Origin: Saururus chinensis | Taxonomy: Eukaryota > Streptophyta > Magnoliopsida > Piperales > Saururaceae | Length of the DNA stretch: 64,000 nucleotides | Reading direction: 5' to 3' | Assembly: GCA_035235625.1 (NCBI GenBank) | Contig: CP141149.1 | Coordinates: 10,694,893 to 10,758,892 of the forward strand | Shown: positions 46,260-57,576 of the stretch, in pieces | How the letters are laid out: the number at the start of each line of letters is the position of its first letter | How positions within the stretch are numbered: position 1 is the first letter of the stretch | Made by a program: the position numbers and the translations under genes | Notes under the pieces: model-generated | What the model saw: the letters and a program-made list of their open reading frames with translations, nothing else | The model's database searches: none | What the model was told of the DNA's origin: nothing

Positions 46260-47396
46260 ATGGCGCACGGTTCTCGTCCTACGGCTCCGAAGAAGAGGAA
46301 GGGCGCCTCTTCTACTTCGCGTGCTTCATCGTCTACTACCGCCGCTGCTAATCTACATCTTCGGCCTATTGTTTACGAGTGACAGGTGGAGTTTGTCCCC
46401 ACCATTACTGCTGCCCAGTCATGGCTTATGGAGCGAGAGGATTGGTACTCCTTTTTCTCACAGATTGCAGCCCCTGACGCTCACGTACATCATGAGCAGG
46501 TCCGATCTTTTTATGCATCCGCCGTTCTTAATGAGATGGGATATATTGTCAGTACCATTGGCGATATTACGATCACTGTCACACCAGATCTTATAGCTGC
46601 AGTGATGGGTCTCGCGCGCTCCAGCTTCACTTATCCCTCTTTTGCTGATTTTGCTTTTCCTGATGAGTATACTATCATGGGGACTCTTATGGGACAGGAG
46701 CGAGGCCCATCTCTCACATATGGATTGCCAACTTCTCTCATGATGCTGGACTATCGTTTTGCACATCTGATATTGGAGTATGACATATGGTTCCACCGTC
46801 ATGAGAAGGTTGACTTCACCTTAGCTCGCCTTCTTTATATTCTGGGTCGTGCGGAGCGGATTCACATCGACTTGCCCTCCTTTGTCTTAGCACGGATGGC
46901 AGATATAGTTTCTGGACCAGTGGATGCTCGATTAGCTTTTCCTTTTCTTTTGGAGCAGATTTTTGTTCACTTTCATTTGGATTTTCCTTCATATGCACCC
47001 ACGAGCCGAGGTTTAGGGGTCATTTCCCAGGCCACCCTAAACCGGATGATCACACATCGTCCGCCTCAACCAGCATTCGACGAGGTGAACGAGGAGGAGC
47101 TAGCCCCAGAGGGTGTACCAGAGGTTGCAGCTGAGCAGCACATTCCCGCACATGCTCACGACTCTTTCCTTGAGATGGAGCATCGTCTTCGCAGACATAT
47201 TGATTCTTCTCTGGCACAGTTTCAGACGAGGCTTACTGCCCATATAGATGCTCAGATGGCTACTTAGATGACAGAGATGAGGGGACTTATACAGGGACTG
47301 GCTGATTTGATTCGTAGCCAGTCAGCTCCAGCAGATGCAGATGATAGTGACTAGAGTTATACTGATGTCGATGATTCTGATGATGCTGATATTTAG
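46260..47396 (+). pseudogene. Athila env-position ORF (plant transposon protein-like)
   Basis: The frame from the ATG at 46260 to 47396 has in-frame stops at 46380, 47265 and 47352 but no frameshift. It starts with a basic Ser/Ala-rich leader (APKKRKG), which could be a nuclear signal. The middle (46386-47000) reads SWLMEREDWYSFFSQIAAP, VRSFYASAVLNEMGY and SLMMLDYRFAHLILEYDIWF, in the style of the 'putative plant transposon protein' domain found downstream of pol in Athila elements. The C-terminus is acidic with a heptad-like LEMEHRLRRHIDSSLAQFQT segment and an Asp-rich tail. No signal peptide or membrane anchor is evident, so it does not look like an envelope despite its place. Function unknown. 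Confidence 0.7.
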
Positions 47397-49076
47397 CTGT
47401 GCAGGGGCTACTTTTATCTTTTCTTTTCTTTATTTTTTTATTTTTTTTATTTTTATTTTATTTTTATTTTTATTTTTATTTTTTATCTCTTTTCTAGTAG
47501 ATTGGTATTTTAGGTTTGGGAAATTGCTCTTTACCTGTATGTTTCTCATGTTTTCTAAATCCTATGTACTTCACTTTTCAGATTAGTGGATTAGTTATAC
47601 TTTCAGGTGATATCTTTCTTTCCCTCTCTTATTCTTGTCATTGTAGTATATCTTTTCTTTAACATTGAAGACAATGTTCAGTTTAGGTTTGGGGGTGTAG
47701 AAAGATATTTTTCTTTATTATTTTTCTTTTAGGATGTTTTAGAGTATTTTCTTTTCTTTTAAGTGGGTTTTATCGCTTATTTTCTTTTAAAAGTATATGT
47801 CTGTTTTTAAAGAGATCAATTTCATGAAGAAAGTTCAAGTAATTAATTAAGTGATGAAAATGATTAAGTGAGTAATTTCTATTTTATTTTCATTATCTTG
47901 GATAATTATGCTTATATTTTTAAATCACATTTCACACACTTGAAACTTGTAGGAATATAATTTTATGATTATTACTTGTAATCTTAGTGGGATATCTTTA
48001 ACTGAGCATATATTTTTGAAAACTTGGCAATTGAGTAATTTTTAATATTTTTTGATAGATCTTTATGCTTAGCTTTTATTTGAAAAAAATGGGATAAGGT
48101 GTATAGAAAAAAAATAAAAATAAAATAAAATAAAATAAAAATTGAAAAAAAAGTTGAAAAAAATGATGATGAAAAAAAAAATTAAAAAAAAAGGTTTGTT
48201 TCTCTTTTTACTAAGTAACCGGACCTTGTGCCTAGGCAAGTATAAGGGATCACGTCAAAAGGTGAAAAGTTGAGATAAATTCTTTTATGACTTACTTGGT
48301 TCTGTAGCCTTTATAGTTCGAGTTATTAAGCCTGAGGGATGTTTCAACACCTAGTGCCTTGAGCCAACTGGATTAGGGACACTGGCCTAACGTTTGTTAC
48401 ATGGACTATTTAGAAAGCTTAATAGAACTAAGTATTGCACAAGTCATATTTTAAGGTATATTATGCTCTTATTCCCTGAATTTAATTTGAAGGCTATTAC
48501 ATGAAGGTTTATTATGAGATGTTAAAGATGAAAGATTGTCATTGTTATATTTTTGAGTTAGTGAACTTTAATGAGCTTAGTTAATGGGTCATATAAGATA
48601 TGCTTGTTAATAAAGAATGAAATTGTATGACTACAAAGTTTCTACACTTTATGTTTTTGAAATGTATATATGTAGTTGCACAATTATTTCTAAGATGGGG
48701 TTATAGAATGGATTATTCCTTACTTGAAAGTGATCAGATCTTAATTGTTTACTTGTTTCAAGTATTTGTGGTTGGTTCTTTTTAAAAATAGTTATGTGTT
48801 TTTAAGAGAAGATTGTTTTTTTTTAAATTTTTGTTTTCTTATTTGTTTTATTTTTCTTAGGTTTCAATGTTTGTGGGTATCATTACTGCAAACCCTCACG
48901 AGACACAACTCGTCCAACTAGGGACACCTAGAGGTTTAAAGGCTTGTTGCATATGCTAAATGCAATCGTGATTCCCTACGAAAGTGGCTTTTATTTATTT
49001 TATTTTTTTTAGATTAGTTGTTTTATTTTATTTTTGTTTTGCTCGAGGACTAGCAAAATATAGGTTTGGGGGTATT
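47397..49076 (+). other. Athila-like 3' non-coding region with T- and A-rich tracts
   Basis: A T-rich tract lies at 47415-47490 and A-rich tracts at 48105-48190, with AT-rich sequence between and after. It ends in GAGGACTAGCAAAATATAGG and GTTTGGGGGTAT, the weak polypurine tract before the 3' LTR. No coding sequence. Confidence 0.7.
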
Positions 49077-50496
49077 TGATAAGTATAAAATCTATATCTA
49101 TTTTATATGCCTTTTTACCTTATTTGCTAGTATATATTAGGTTAATTTAGAGTTAATTATAGTTTATTTAGATTAAGATAAATATTAGTATTTTAGTTTA
49201 ATTATTAATGATTTTGTAGTTATTAGTAGTTTAGATGTGTATTTAAACAAAGTTGGAATTTTAATTATATTCTACATGTCTAAAATATGGTATTTTATGT
49301 TTTGTAGGTAAAGTGCGCTTATCGAAGTACTTGGATGCTGTTTGAAATGCTTAAAAATAGTCTTCACATGCTTTTAAGTGATTTGGACAACTTTTTGGAG
49401 TTATAAACAAGTTAGAAATTAATATGGACACGAAGGAAAGCTTAATGAACAGAATATGAAATGTCCATGAAAATAGAAACACTGTAGCCGATCGATCGAG
49501 GTCACTTACTGATCGATCAGGATAACGTGAATTCAGATGAAAATACAGTGTAGCCGATCGATCGGGCATGCAGGGCTATCGATCGGTATAACGTGCAATT
49601 TCCTTGTTTGACCCAAATTTCAATCCTTTTCATATTGGACTTCTTCCTACGGATCTTATGCCTATAAAAAGACATATTTGGCTTAAAATTGGGGGATTCT
49701 AGTAGATTTTAAGAAGAGAAAAAGGAAGAAGAAGATGGAAGAGAACTCAAAGCTTTCAATGGAGATTCAAGTGCTTTCTTCTACCATGGAAGGCTAGACT
49801 TTTCTTTTACTTAGGAGTTGATGAAGCTATAGATAAGTTTCAGTTTCTTTTCTTTTTAATTTAGATCTCAGTTGTGAATGATGACAATTGTATGATATGG
49901 ATTTCCTTTTTAATGGAAGAGCTTTTTATGTTTATTCAAGTCTATGTTGATTTATTGTCTTGTAGATGATAGATTGATATGGTTTTGATATTTGCATCGA
50001 TTCTAATTTCTGTGATTTAGATGAGATGGTCATACAATAGTTTTAATGTTCAGATAATTAATGACTTGGATGAGTTATACTAAGATTAGACGGGTCATGC
50101 CTATAGCTAGTTTAGTGTAGATGATCCGTGCTATTGTCGAAGATAGTTCATGCCATGGAAGTTAATTAATGATTCTTTTTGAAGTAATTCTAGCTTGTAG
50201 CTAAGAATACTTGTTCATGTTCACACTAGATTTAGATTAAAAGTTAAGGAATTGTTATGGTTTTATAGTGGATTCAATTTCCTAAGTAAATTCCATCGAA
50301 TTAATCTCTTGCTTTTAAACTAGTTGATTCCTTTATTTTGCTTAATTAAAGTTTAAGTTTGTTTTAGATTTCAATCAGTAAATTCCTCTTTAGATTTAGT
50401 AATAATCCATCCGTCCCTGAGGTTCGACAACCCTTGAATACTTATCCTAGTACAATTACCTTGTACACTTGCAAAGGGTTTAATTATAAACGATCA
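49077..50496 (+). repeat. 3' LTR of the Athila-like element
   Basis: Same length (1,420 bp) as the 5' LTR, with about 23 substitutions and no obvious indel. Most changes are transitions, several inside the CGATCGATCGG motifs. Confidence 0.95.
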
Positions 50497-50501
50497 AAGG
50501 G

Positions 50502-51262
50502 GCACTATGCCAATGAGTGTCTGCAAAGGGCTGGTCGTGCTCAGAGACATGCACCGATGACACCTAATACCGGTCCTAGGCAGCCGGGAGCACCACCGGC
50601 AAGAGCACCTACCGAGCAGCCCGATGGCAAGGGGAAGAAGCCGGCTCATGATGGGAGTGTCTTTGCTATTTCAGCGCAGGAAGCGGCTAACTCTTCAGGC
50701 ATGGTGGAAGGTATGATTCTCATTGCCTCCCACTATGCTAGAGTGTTATTTGATACCAATTCCTCTCATTCTTTTGTGTCTCCTCATTTTGCTTATGAGT
50801 TGGATGCTTGTTATAAGTTGTTGCATATTCCTTTGCATGTGTCTACACCTTCATCCTCTCTTCGAGTAGAAAAGTATATTGAGATGATTCCTATGGAGAT
50901 TGGTGGGCATGTGCTACATATGGATCTGATTATATTGCCGATGATTGACTTTGATGTGATCCTAGGCATAGATATGATGTTCAAGTTCCATGTGCATGTA
51001 GACTGTCTTAGGAGGTGTGTGAAGTTTGAGTTGCCAGGAGCTAAACCTTTTATCTTGCAAGGGGTGAAGCGTTCTAATGGCAAATTCTTGGTCTCTTCCT
51101 TCAAGGCCAAGAAGTGGATCGATAGTGGATGTGAGGCTTTCCTTGCTAGTGTTACAGGGTTGAACATGGAGTTACCTTCTTTGGATTCCGTTCGTGTTGT
51201 GGCGGAATTTCCCGATGTCTTCCCTAGTGACTTGCGAGTTTACCACTGGAGAGGGAGATAGA
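50502..51262 (+). pseudogene. Tekay-type gag end and protease
   Basis: Resumes the frame broken at 40438: GHYANEC completes the CCHC knuckle. A proline-rich linker follows (GPRQPGAPPARAPTEQP), then KGKKPAHDGSVFAISAQEAA. The aspartic protease runs from HYARVLFDTNSSHSFVSPHF (the D-S/T-G triad reads D-T-N) to DLIILPMIDFDVILGIDMM. It ends with [13 protein letters not shown], after which a 1-base shift near 51236 breaks the frame just before RT. The Asn in place of the catalytic-loop Gly would be expected to inactivate the protease. Confidence 0.88.
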
Positions 51263-52790
51263 GTTTTGCATTGACCTTATTCCAGGCACTACTCCTATTT
51301 CTAAGGCTCCCTATCGTATGGCTCCAGCCGAACTTAAAGACCTTAAGGCTCAGCTGCAGGATCTTATGGATAAGGGGTATATTAGGCCGAGTGCATCTCC
51401 TTGGGGTGCGCTGGTCTTATTTGTTCGGAAGAAGGATGGTTCTCTGCGGTTGTGTATCGACTACCGAATACTTAATCAAGTAACCATCAAGAACAAGTAC
51501 CCTTTACCTAAAATTGATGATTTGTTTGATCAGTTGCAGCAGGCACAAGTCTTCTCTAAGATCGATTTGAGATCGGGTTATCACCAACTTCGGATCCATC
51601 TTGATGATGTTGCAAAGACTGCTTTCCGTACCCGATATGGGCATTATGAGTTCTTAGTTATGCCTTTTGGTCTTACTAATGCACCAGCCTCATTTATGGA
51701 CTTGATGAACAGAGTCTTTCGGCCTTATCTTGATCGGTTTGTGATTATATTCGTGGATGATATTCTGATCTATTCGGCCAATGAGGAAGAGCATGAAGCA
51801 CATTTGAGGATTGTCTTGCGAACTTTACGGGAGCATCAGCTCTTTGTAAAGTTTGACAAGTGTGAATTTTGGCTCAAGAAAGTGCATTTCCTTGGTCATG
51901 TGATATCGAGAGATGGTGTGGTGGTTGATCCCTCGAAAGTTGAAGCCGTGTTGAATTGGGAGCAACCGAAGAGTGCATCGGAGGTTCGCAGCTTCCTAGG
52001 ACTTGCCAGGTACTATCGCCGTTTCATCGAGGGTTTTTCTAGCCTTGCAAGCCCTATGACTAAGTTGACAACGAAGAATGAGAAGTTTGAGTGGAACTCA
52101 GCTTGTGAAGAGAGTTTCTAAGAGTTGAAGAAGAGGCTAACTTCAGCTCCGGTTCTAACTTTACCTTCCGGGAGTGTTGGATTCGTGGTCTATAGTGATG
52201 CTTCGCTTCGCGGCTTGGGTTGTGTACTCATGCAGCTTGGGAGAGTGGTGGCTTATGCATCTCGAGAGCTTAGAGTGCACGAGCGGAATTACCCCACTCA
52301 TGACTTGGAGTTAGCGGCCGTAGTTTTTGCATTAAAGATTTGGCAGCACTATCTCTATGGTGAGAAGTTTGAGGTATTCACTGATCACAAGAGCTTGAAG
52401 TACTTATTCACTCAGCGAGATCTTAATTTGAGGCAAAGGAGTTGGCTAGAATTCTTGAAGGATTATGACTTCACGATATCGTATCATCCCGGCAAAGTGA
52501 ACGTGGTGGCGGATGCTTTGAGTCGGAAATCAGCCACTACGGTTGCTTGCTTGCGAATTCGTGAGTGACTCCTTTATGAGGATGCCATTGAGCTAAGGCC
52601 AGAGTTGACTTTGGGGGACACACGGAGCTGGTTTGCTAATCTCTCTATTAGCTCTAGTGTGGTAGATGACGTGGTCGAAGCTCAGAAAAGTGATGAAGAG
52701 ACTCTAGCTCTTAAGGCTAAGTTAAGGGAGAAGGTAGTGTTGGGCTTTGAGGAAAAGTCCGATGGGAGTTTGATGTATAAGGGTGTTGGT
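51263..52790 (+). pseudogene. Tekay-type reverse transcriptase and RNase H
   Basis: RT (51263-51990): [71 protein letters not shown] and the catalytic [10 protein letters not shown], both Asp kept. The connection [19 protein letters not shown] leads into RNase H (52060-52560): [55 protein letters not shown] and [12 protein letters not shown]. In-frame stops at 52119 (probable Gln codon) and 52566 interrupt it without changing the frame. The linker to integrase follows, ending in a frameshift near 52790. Apart from these breaks the domain is full length. Confidence 0.9.
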
Positions 52791-54081
52791 GTGTGCCGAA
52801 CTCCGTTGAGTTAAGAAAGTGTATCCTATCAGAGGCACACCATTCTAAGTTCTCTATCAATCCTAGAGGAACGAAGATGTACCACAACGTGAAAAGGACA
52901 TTTTGGTGGACGGGAATGAAGAAGGACATTGTGGTCTACGTGTCCAAATGCCTTGTGTGTCAGCAAGTCAAGGCAGAGCATCGGCATCCAGGCGGTTTAC
53001 TACAACCACTTCCGATTTCAGAGTGGAAGTGGGAGCACGTCACTATGGATTTCATTTCCGGATTTCCACGGTTGCCAAGTGGTAATGATGCGGTTTGGGT
53101 GATTGTTGACCGACTTACTAAGTCCGCTCATTTCCTCACTATCAAAATGACTACACCTTTGGATGTCTTGGCTGCTCTATATATAAGGGAGATCATGCGG
53201 TTACACGGGATTTCAGTATCTATCGTCTCCGACCATGACCTGCGGTTCACTTTGAGGTTTTGGCAGAGCTTTCAGGGTGCCTTGGGCACATCTCTACATC
53301 TCAGCTCCGCCTACCACCCTCAGACGGATGGACAGTCTGAAAGGACCATTCAGACACTTGAGGACATGCTCCGTGCATGTATCCTTGAGTGGAGAGGAAG
53401 TTGGGAGCAACATTTGTCGCTGGTTGAGTTTTCCTATAATAATAGCTACCAAGCGAGCATCCGGATGGCACCTTTCGAGGCACTTTATGGGCGTCCTTGC
53501 CGATCACCGTTGTGTTGGAGTGCGGTTGGAGATCACATTCTCACTGGCCCAGATCTTATCCAGTAGTCAGTGGAGATGATATGCCTCATCCGGGAGAGGT
53601 TGGAGACAGCTCAAAGCCGTCAGAAGAGTTATGACGATAGGAGACGGCGGGAGTTGGAGTTTGGTGTTGGTGACCATGTTTTCCTTAAGATCTCTTGGTG
53701 TTGTTCGATTTGGACAACGGGGGAAGTTGTCACCTCATTTTATTGGTGCATTTGAGATCTTGGAGCGGATAGGTGCCACAACATATCGGGTAGCACTTCC
53801 ACCCTGATTGGCCAATATCCATAATGTATTCCACGTCTCACTTCTTCAGAAGTATGAGCTGGATCCTACTCTTGGATTTTGAGCCGTTGGAGCTCCAGGA
53901 GAATCTTTCCTACGAGGAGGTACCTATTCAGATTCTTGACCGTAAGGAGAAGGTACTTCGGCAAAAGGCCATTCCACTCGTGAAGGTGTTGTGCAGGAAT
54001 CACGGAGTCAAGGAAGCCACGTGGGAAACGGAGGACGAGATCAGAAAGAAGTACCCTCATCTTTTTGCTGCTGACCTCTAG
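52791..54081 (+). pseudogene. Tekay-type integrase and chromodomain
   Basis: Integrase zinc-binding part: EAHHSKFSINPRGTKMYHNV with CLVCQQVKAEH. Core: MDFISGFPRLPSGNDAVWVI (Asp 1), VSIVSDHDLRFTLRFWQSF (Asp 2) and HPQTDGQSERTIQTLEDMLR (Glu), so the D-D-E set is intact. A stop at 53564 replaces a probable Gln codon. A small deletion near 53690 shifts the GPY/F-like region. The C-terminus (53824-54081) is a chromodomain: EVPIQILDRKEKVLRQKAIP, LVKVLCRNHGVKEATWETED and YPHLF. This tail, with a D-R-K...LR-K-IPLVKV pattern, is characteristic of the Tekay/Del branch; in the family it directs integration towards methylated-histone chromatin. Confidence 0.9.
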
Positions 54082-54106
54082 CGAATTTTTGGGGACCAAA
54101 ATTCCT

Positions 54107-54119
54107 AAGAGGGGGAGGA
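54107..54119 (+). promoter_or_regulatory. Polypurine tract
   Basis: AAGAGGGGGAGGA directly before the 3' LTR, the primer site for plus-strand DNA synthesis. Confidence 0.85.
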
Positions 54120-55180
54120 TGTAAGGACCCTCATCTCTAAACCGGTTTTTGGTTTCCTTTAATTATTAGTTATCGTGAGATTAATGTATTTTCTGATTTA
54201 TTCGGTAATTTTGTGAATAAATAGTGTTTATGATGGTTTTAACCAAAATCAACATTAAGATTAGTGGTTTTAAGTGATTTTAAAACACATGTAAATTTTT
54301 GGGATTTTTTTGAATTTTCACTATTTTTCCAAAAAATTAGGGTTTTGGCGGGACCCATGTGCGCCCCACCATCGAAATTTTAGTTTTTGGGTCAAATGAA
54401 CCGAGATGTCTACATAAGCTCATACAAAAATTTTCAGAATTTTTTTAGGCTTAATTAGTGCTTAAATTTGTAAAATACCCATTTTAGCCTACTTTTCTTA
54501 TTTACACCCCATAAGTTACCCATTTCCATTTTTAGGAATAGGCTGAGGAGGGAGGTCAGGCCTAATCCCCAATTAGGCCCGAATTAGAAGTTGTTCAAGG
54601 TAAGCCTACTCTAATTAAGCACTAAACCCTAGCTTTCTTCTTAATCTCTTCTAAATTTACCATTTCCCCTTGGTTTCAATTAATTTTTTGGACATCAAAA
54701 ATTATTGATTTGTGTTTTACTACAAACCCTAACTTTCAAAATTCAATTTTTATTATCAACAAGCCCTAGACCTAGGTTTTAATTAGGGATTTCTTTGGTA
54801 AATCAATTTTTAATAGAGTTTAATTTAAACTCAATGTATTTTTAAGGTTTTCAAGAAGGGTGACCCTCCAATCTGAGCTTAATCAAGTGCTAAGGAAATT
54901 GACCTTCAAGATTTCAATTTATCCATGGTAAAACTCTTGATTTTTGGCTTATTTCGAATGGAGTTGCTTAATTTGGTGTGTTAATGGTATGACTAGAAAA
55001 TGAAATTCTTTAATCCAGATTTCTTAGGGTTTTGTATTATTATGATATGGTTTAACATTCTGGAAGTCATGAAGGACTTTTGATGATGATTAGGGTGTTA
55101 GATGTAGATTTGAAGTGTTATCAATTGTGTCTCGGTTTGAAATTGCGAAAGGACGAAGATGGTCGGTTCTGCCTTATTGG

Positions 55181-55341
55181 CGTTCAAACGGCTGTTCTGG
55201 GCGTTCGAACAGCAACACTGTCGGATCGGTAGTTTTCCAGTTCAGCTGATCGAACGGCATGTTGGGCGTTCGAACGGCCAAACTGTGAATTTGAATTTTC
55301 CCCGTTTAGCAGATCGAACGGCCTAAAGGGGGTTCAAACGG
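55181..55341 (+). promoter_or_regulatory. Paired palindrome array (CGTTCGAACGG form), 3' LTR
   Basis: Starts at 55181/55202, 55247/55267 and 55311/55331; spacing 21, 20 and 20 bp, exactly as in the 5' LTR. Confidence 0.68.
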
Positions 55342-56590
55342 CTACACTAGTAGAATTGTGTGCTAATGCATGATGTTTAATTCGATGATTCCACTTTAGC
55401 TTGCCAATTTTATATGAATGTGGAGTGTTTTGAGCTATATTATGCTACTGGAAATGTATGCTTTTGAGGTTATGAAGTTGGGATATATGATTAGAGATTT
55501 ATAGAATGGCTTATGTTTTGTGGCATGATGTTGGAAATGTCATCTTGAAATTATGAATGGTTGATTCCCTTTGGTTAAACATATTTTCATTAGGACTACA
55601 ACCCATTATTGGACTGATTTGTCATGATAGAATGTGGTTAGTTGATGTGTGAATGTTGGTGAATGCCATGACTCAAGGATGAAATGAATGATCTTATATG
55701 TGTTTAGCCTTTGTGGTTGAGTTTTGAATTGAGATACGATTTCAACGATTCTTCTTCTATGATTTCCGCTGGAATTCATGTTTAGATGGAAATTCACATG
55801 TGTAGTGTGGTAGTGAGTTTATTTTCAAGCATGTTGACATGCATTGTGTAAAATGCTTCTGCTAGGTACACACACACATGTGGGGTTAAATGATGATGTT
55901 GAAGCTTGATATTGTGATTATGAATGACTCATTAGGGGCTGATGAGAGCACTTATCATGGATTAGGATTCATGTATGCCATGCCCACGTATGTACCATGC
56001 TGGATGCATCATAAAAATGAATTTCTAATTGAGGCTCTATCGAGGGTAATCGAATTTGACCGATTTGATGCAATGTGGTGAAATTGTATGCCGGATTGAT
56101 CAGTCGTGGATTAATCATAAGTTGATTGGTCCGAAAGGACATGTTTTGATTTGAGTTCCTATGTGGAACGAGTGCACTCCCCAGCTTGAGTCTAGTTAAA
56201 TGGAATGATGTGGGGATGAGTTGTGTACTTGTCTTGCGGATTACGAGAATGTTATTATGAGTGTCATTTGGACCCTGAGAATCCAGTGTGGTATGCCATG
56301 TGCACCCGCTACCACGTGTTCTAGGGTTTCTTATGTGGAAACTCGGGCTCTTCCCTCCGCAGGAGATGTCCCTGGGCGAATACCCCTGCTCTAGATTCTC
56401 TATGTGAGAATGGGACATCCTTGGCCAAGATCGTCCAGGGCGAGCAGCTTTTTAGGGATTGACAACCCCGATCTTTCTTTAATTCTTGTGTAGAATTTTG
56501 GAACATGACCAGCCTTCGTGGCCTTGTCTATGTTCCCATCTGTGTGACACTAAATTGTGATTACTCCTTGATGGAGGATGTTATGATATG

Positions 56591-56915
56591 ATGCATGATG
56601 GAATATGTATGTTAGAGATACATTCATGCAGGTTGTTATGATATGATGCATGTGGGAATATGTATGTTAGAGATACATCCATGCAGGTTAGTTATGATAT
56701 GATGCATGATGGAATATGTATGTTAGAGATACATTCATGCCGGTTATTATGATATGATGCATATGGGAATATGTATGTTAGAGATACATCCATGCAGGTT
56801 GATTTTGATCTGATGCATGATGGAATATGTATGTTAGAGATACATTCATGCAGGTTGATTATGATGTGATGCATGATGGAATATGTATGTTAGAGATACA
56901 TTTCATGCAGGATGT
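56591..56915 (+). repeat. 55-56-bp minisatellite in the 3' LTR, 6 copies
   Basis: ATGCAT-starting units at 56591, 56646, 56702, 56757, 56813 and 56869. ATGCATGATGG and ATGCATGTGGG variants alternate, suggesting a two-unit higher-order repeat. Confidence 0.88.
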
Positions 56916-57576
56916 TATGATGTTGATAACATTATGTGGATTATGCACTATGATGCAGTTCTAGGTGATATGTATGTGTGATCAGAAAACAATGCATTTT
57001 GCTAATCCTTGATCTAAATGATTATATTGCTATACTATCGTGTTTTTGATGTTGATAGTGATATTAAAAACCATTGCTGAGTTTGTTAAACTCACCCCTC
57101 TTTCTTGTGTTTTGCTTTGGGGCTGCGTGGTGCGACACGTAGACGGACAGGATCTCCTCTTTGAGGAAAGGTCGGAGATGACTTGGATGTAATCGTGGAG
57201 ATCGTTGTGTGACTTATTTTCCTTTGGTTTTATGCTTGACGTTTAGAACCTTTGTGTAGGGTTCTTTGTTTTTGATTTATGTCACATTTTACAGTTGTGA
57301 TGCTTATGACTTATTTTGAGCCGGTGTGGGCTTTAGTTAACTAAGCATGTGGGTTTGAGATTAGTTGTTTGAATTTGTGATAAGCAACACTCTTTCTTTC
57401 CTTCTTATTTACTCTTGCTCAAAGGATTGTGCGTACTCCATAATTCTGTTAATCGCCCGTGGTTAGGGTTAAGTCTTCCGCTAGATCGTTTCTCAATTTT
57501 CCCTTCATCGCCCCCGCGTGCTTGACCAGCCCCTAGACCGGGTTCGGCTCGGGTCGGGCATCGCCGGGGCATGACA

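Larger units (their letters stand above)
40439..50496 (+). mobile_element. Athila-like Ty3/gypsy element, recent, internally deleted
   Basis: A 10,058-bp element with two 1,420-bp LTRs and perfect AAGGG duplications (40434-40438 and 50497-50501). It has a tRNA-Asp-type primer site, Athila gag, protease and RT, and a downstream env-position frame, but pol stops within early RNase H and integrase is absent. I count about 23 differences between the LTRs (about 98% identity), the youngest insertion in the window. It probably cannot move on its own. Confidence 0.93.
36301..57576 (+). mobile_element. Tekay-type Ty3/gypsy element, containing a nested Athila-like element
   Basis: A chromovirus with very long LTRs: 3,143 bp remaining at the left and 3,457 bp at the right. 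It has an initiator-Met-type primer site, gag, pol with chromodomain, and a polypurine tract. Without the nested 10,058-bp Athila-like element it is about 11.2 kb. The left LTR lacks its first 223 bp; at 36301 it meets a cupin fragment instead of the (GA)-rich CACTA DNA that flanks the right end, so its left flank has been rearranged. Several stops and shifts break gag-pol. Confidence 0.9.
54120..57576 (+). repeat. 3' LTR of the Tekay-type element
   Basis: TGTAAGGACC to GGGGCATGACA. It carries palindrome pairs (55181-55341) and six minisatellite units (56591-56915). Relative to the other two copies it lacks about 44 bp near 54520, including the TATA box. Confidence 0.93.

Noticed and set aside
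46260-47396. Retroviral-type envelope protein
   Set aside because: The position fits, but there is no signal peptide, no transmembrane segment and no cysteine-rich ectodomain pattern. The better match is the plant transposon protein domain.
47415-48190. T-rich tract followed by A-rich tract as a designed hairpin
   Set aside because: Low-complexity T and A runs pair trivially. There is no specific complementary sequence beyond composition.
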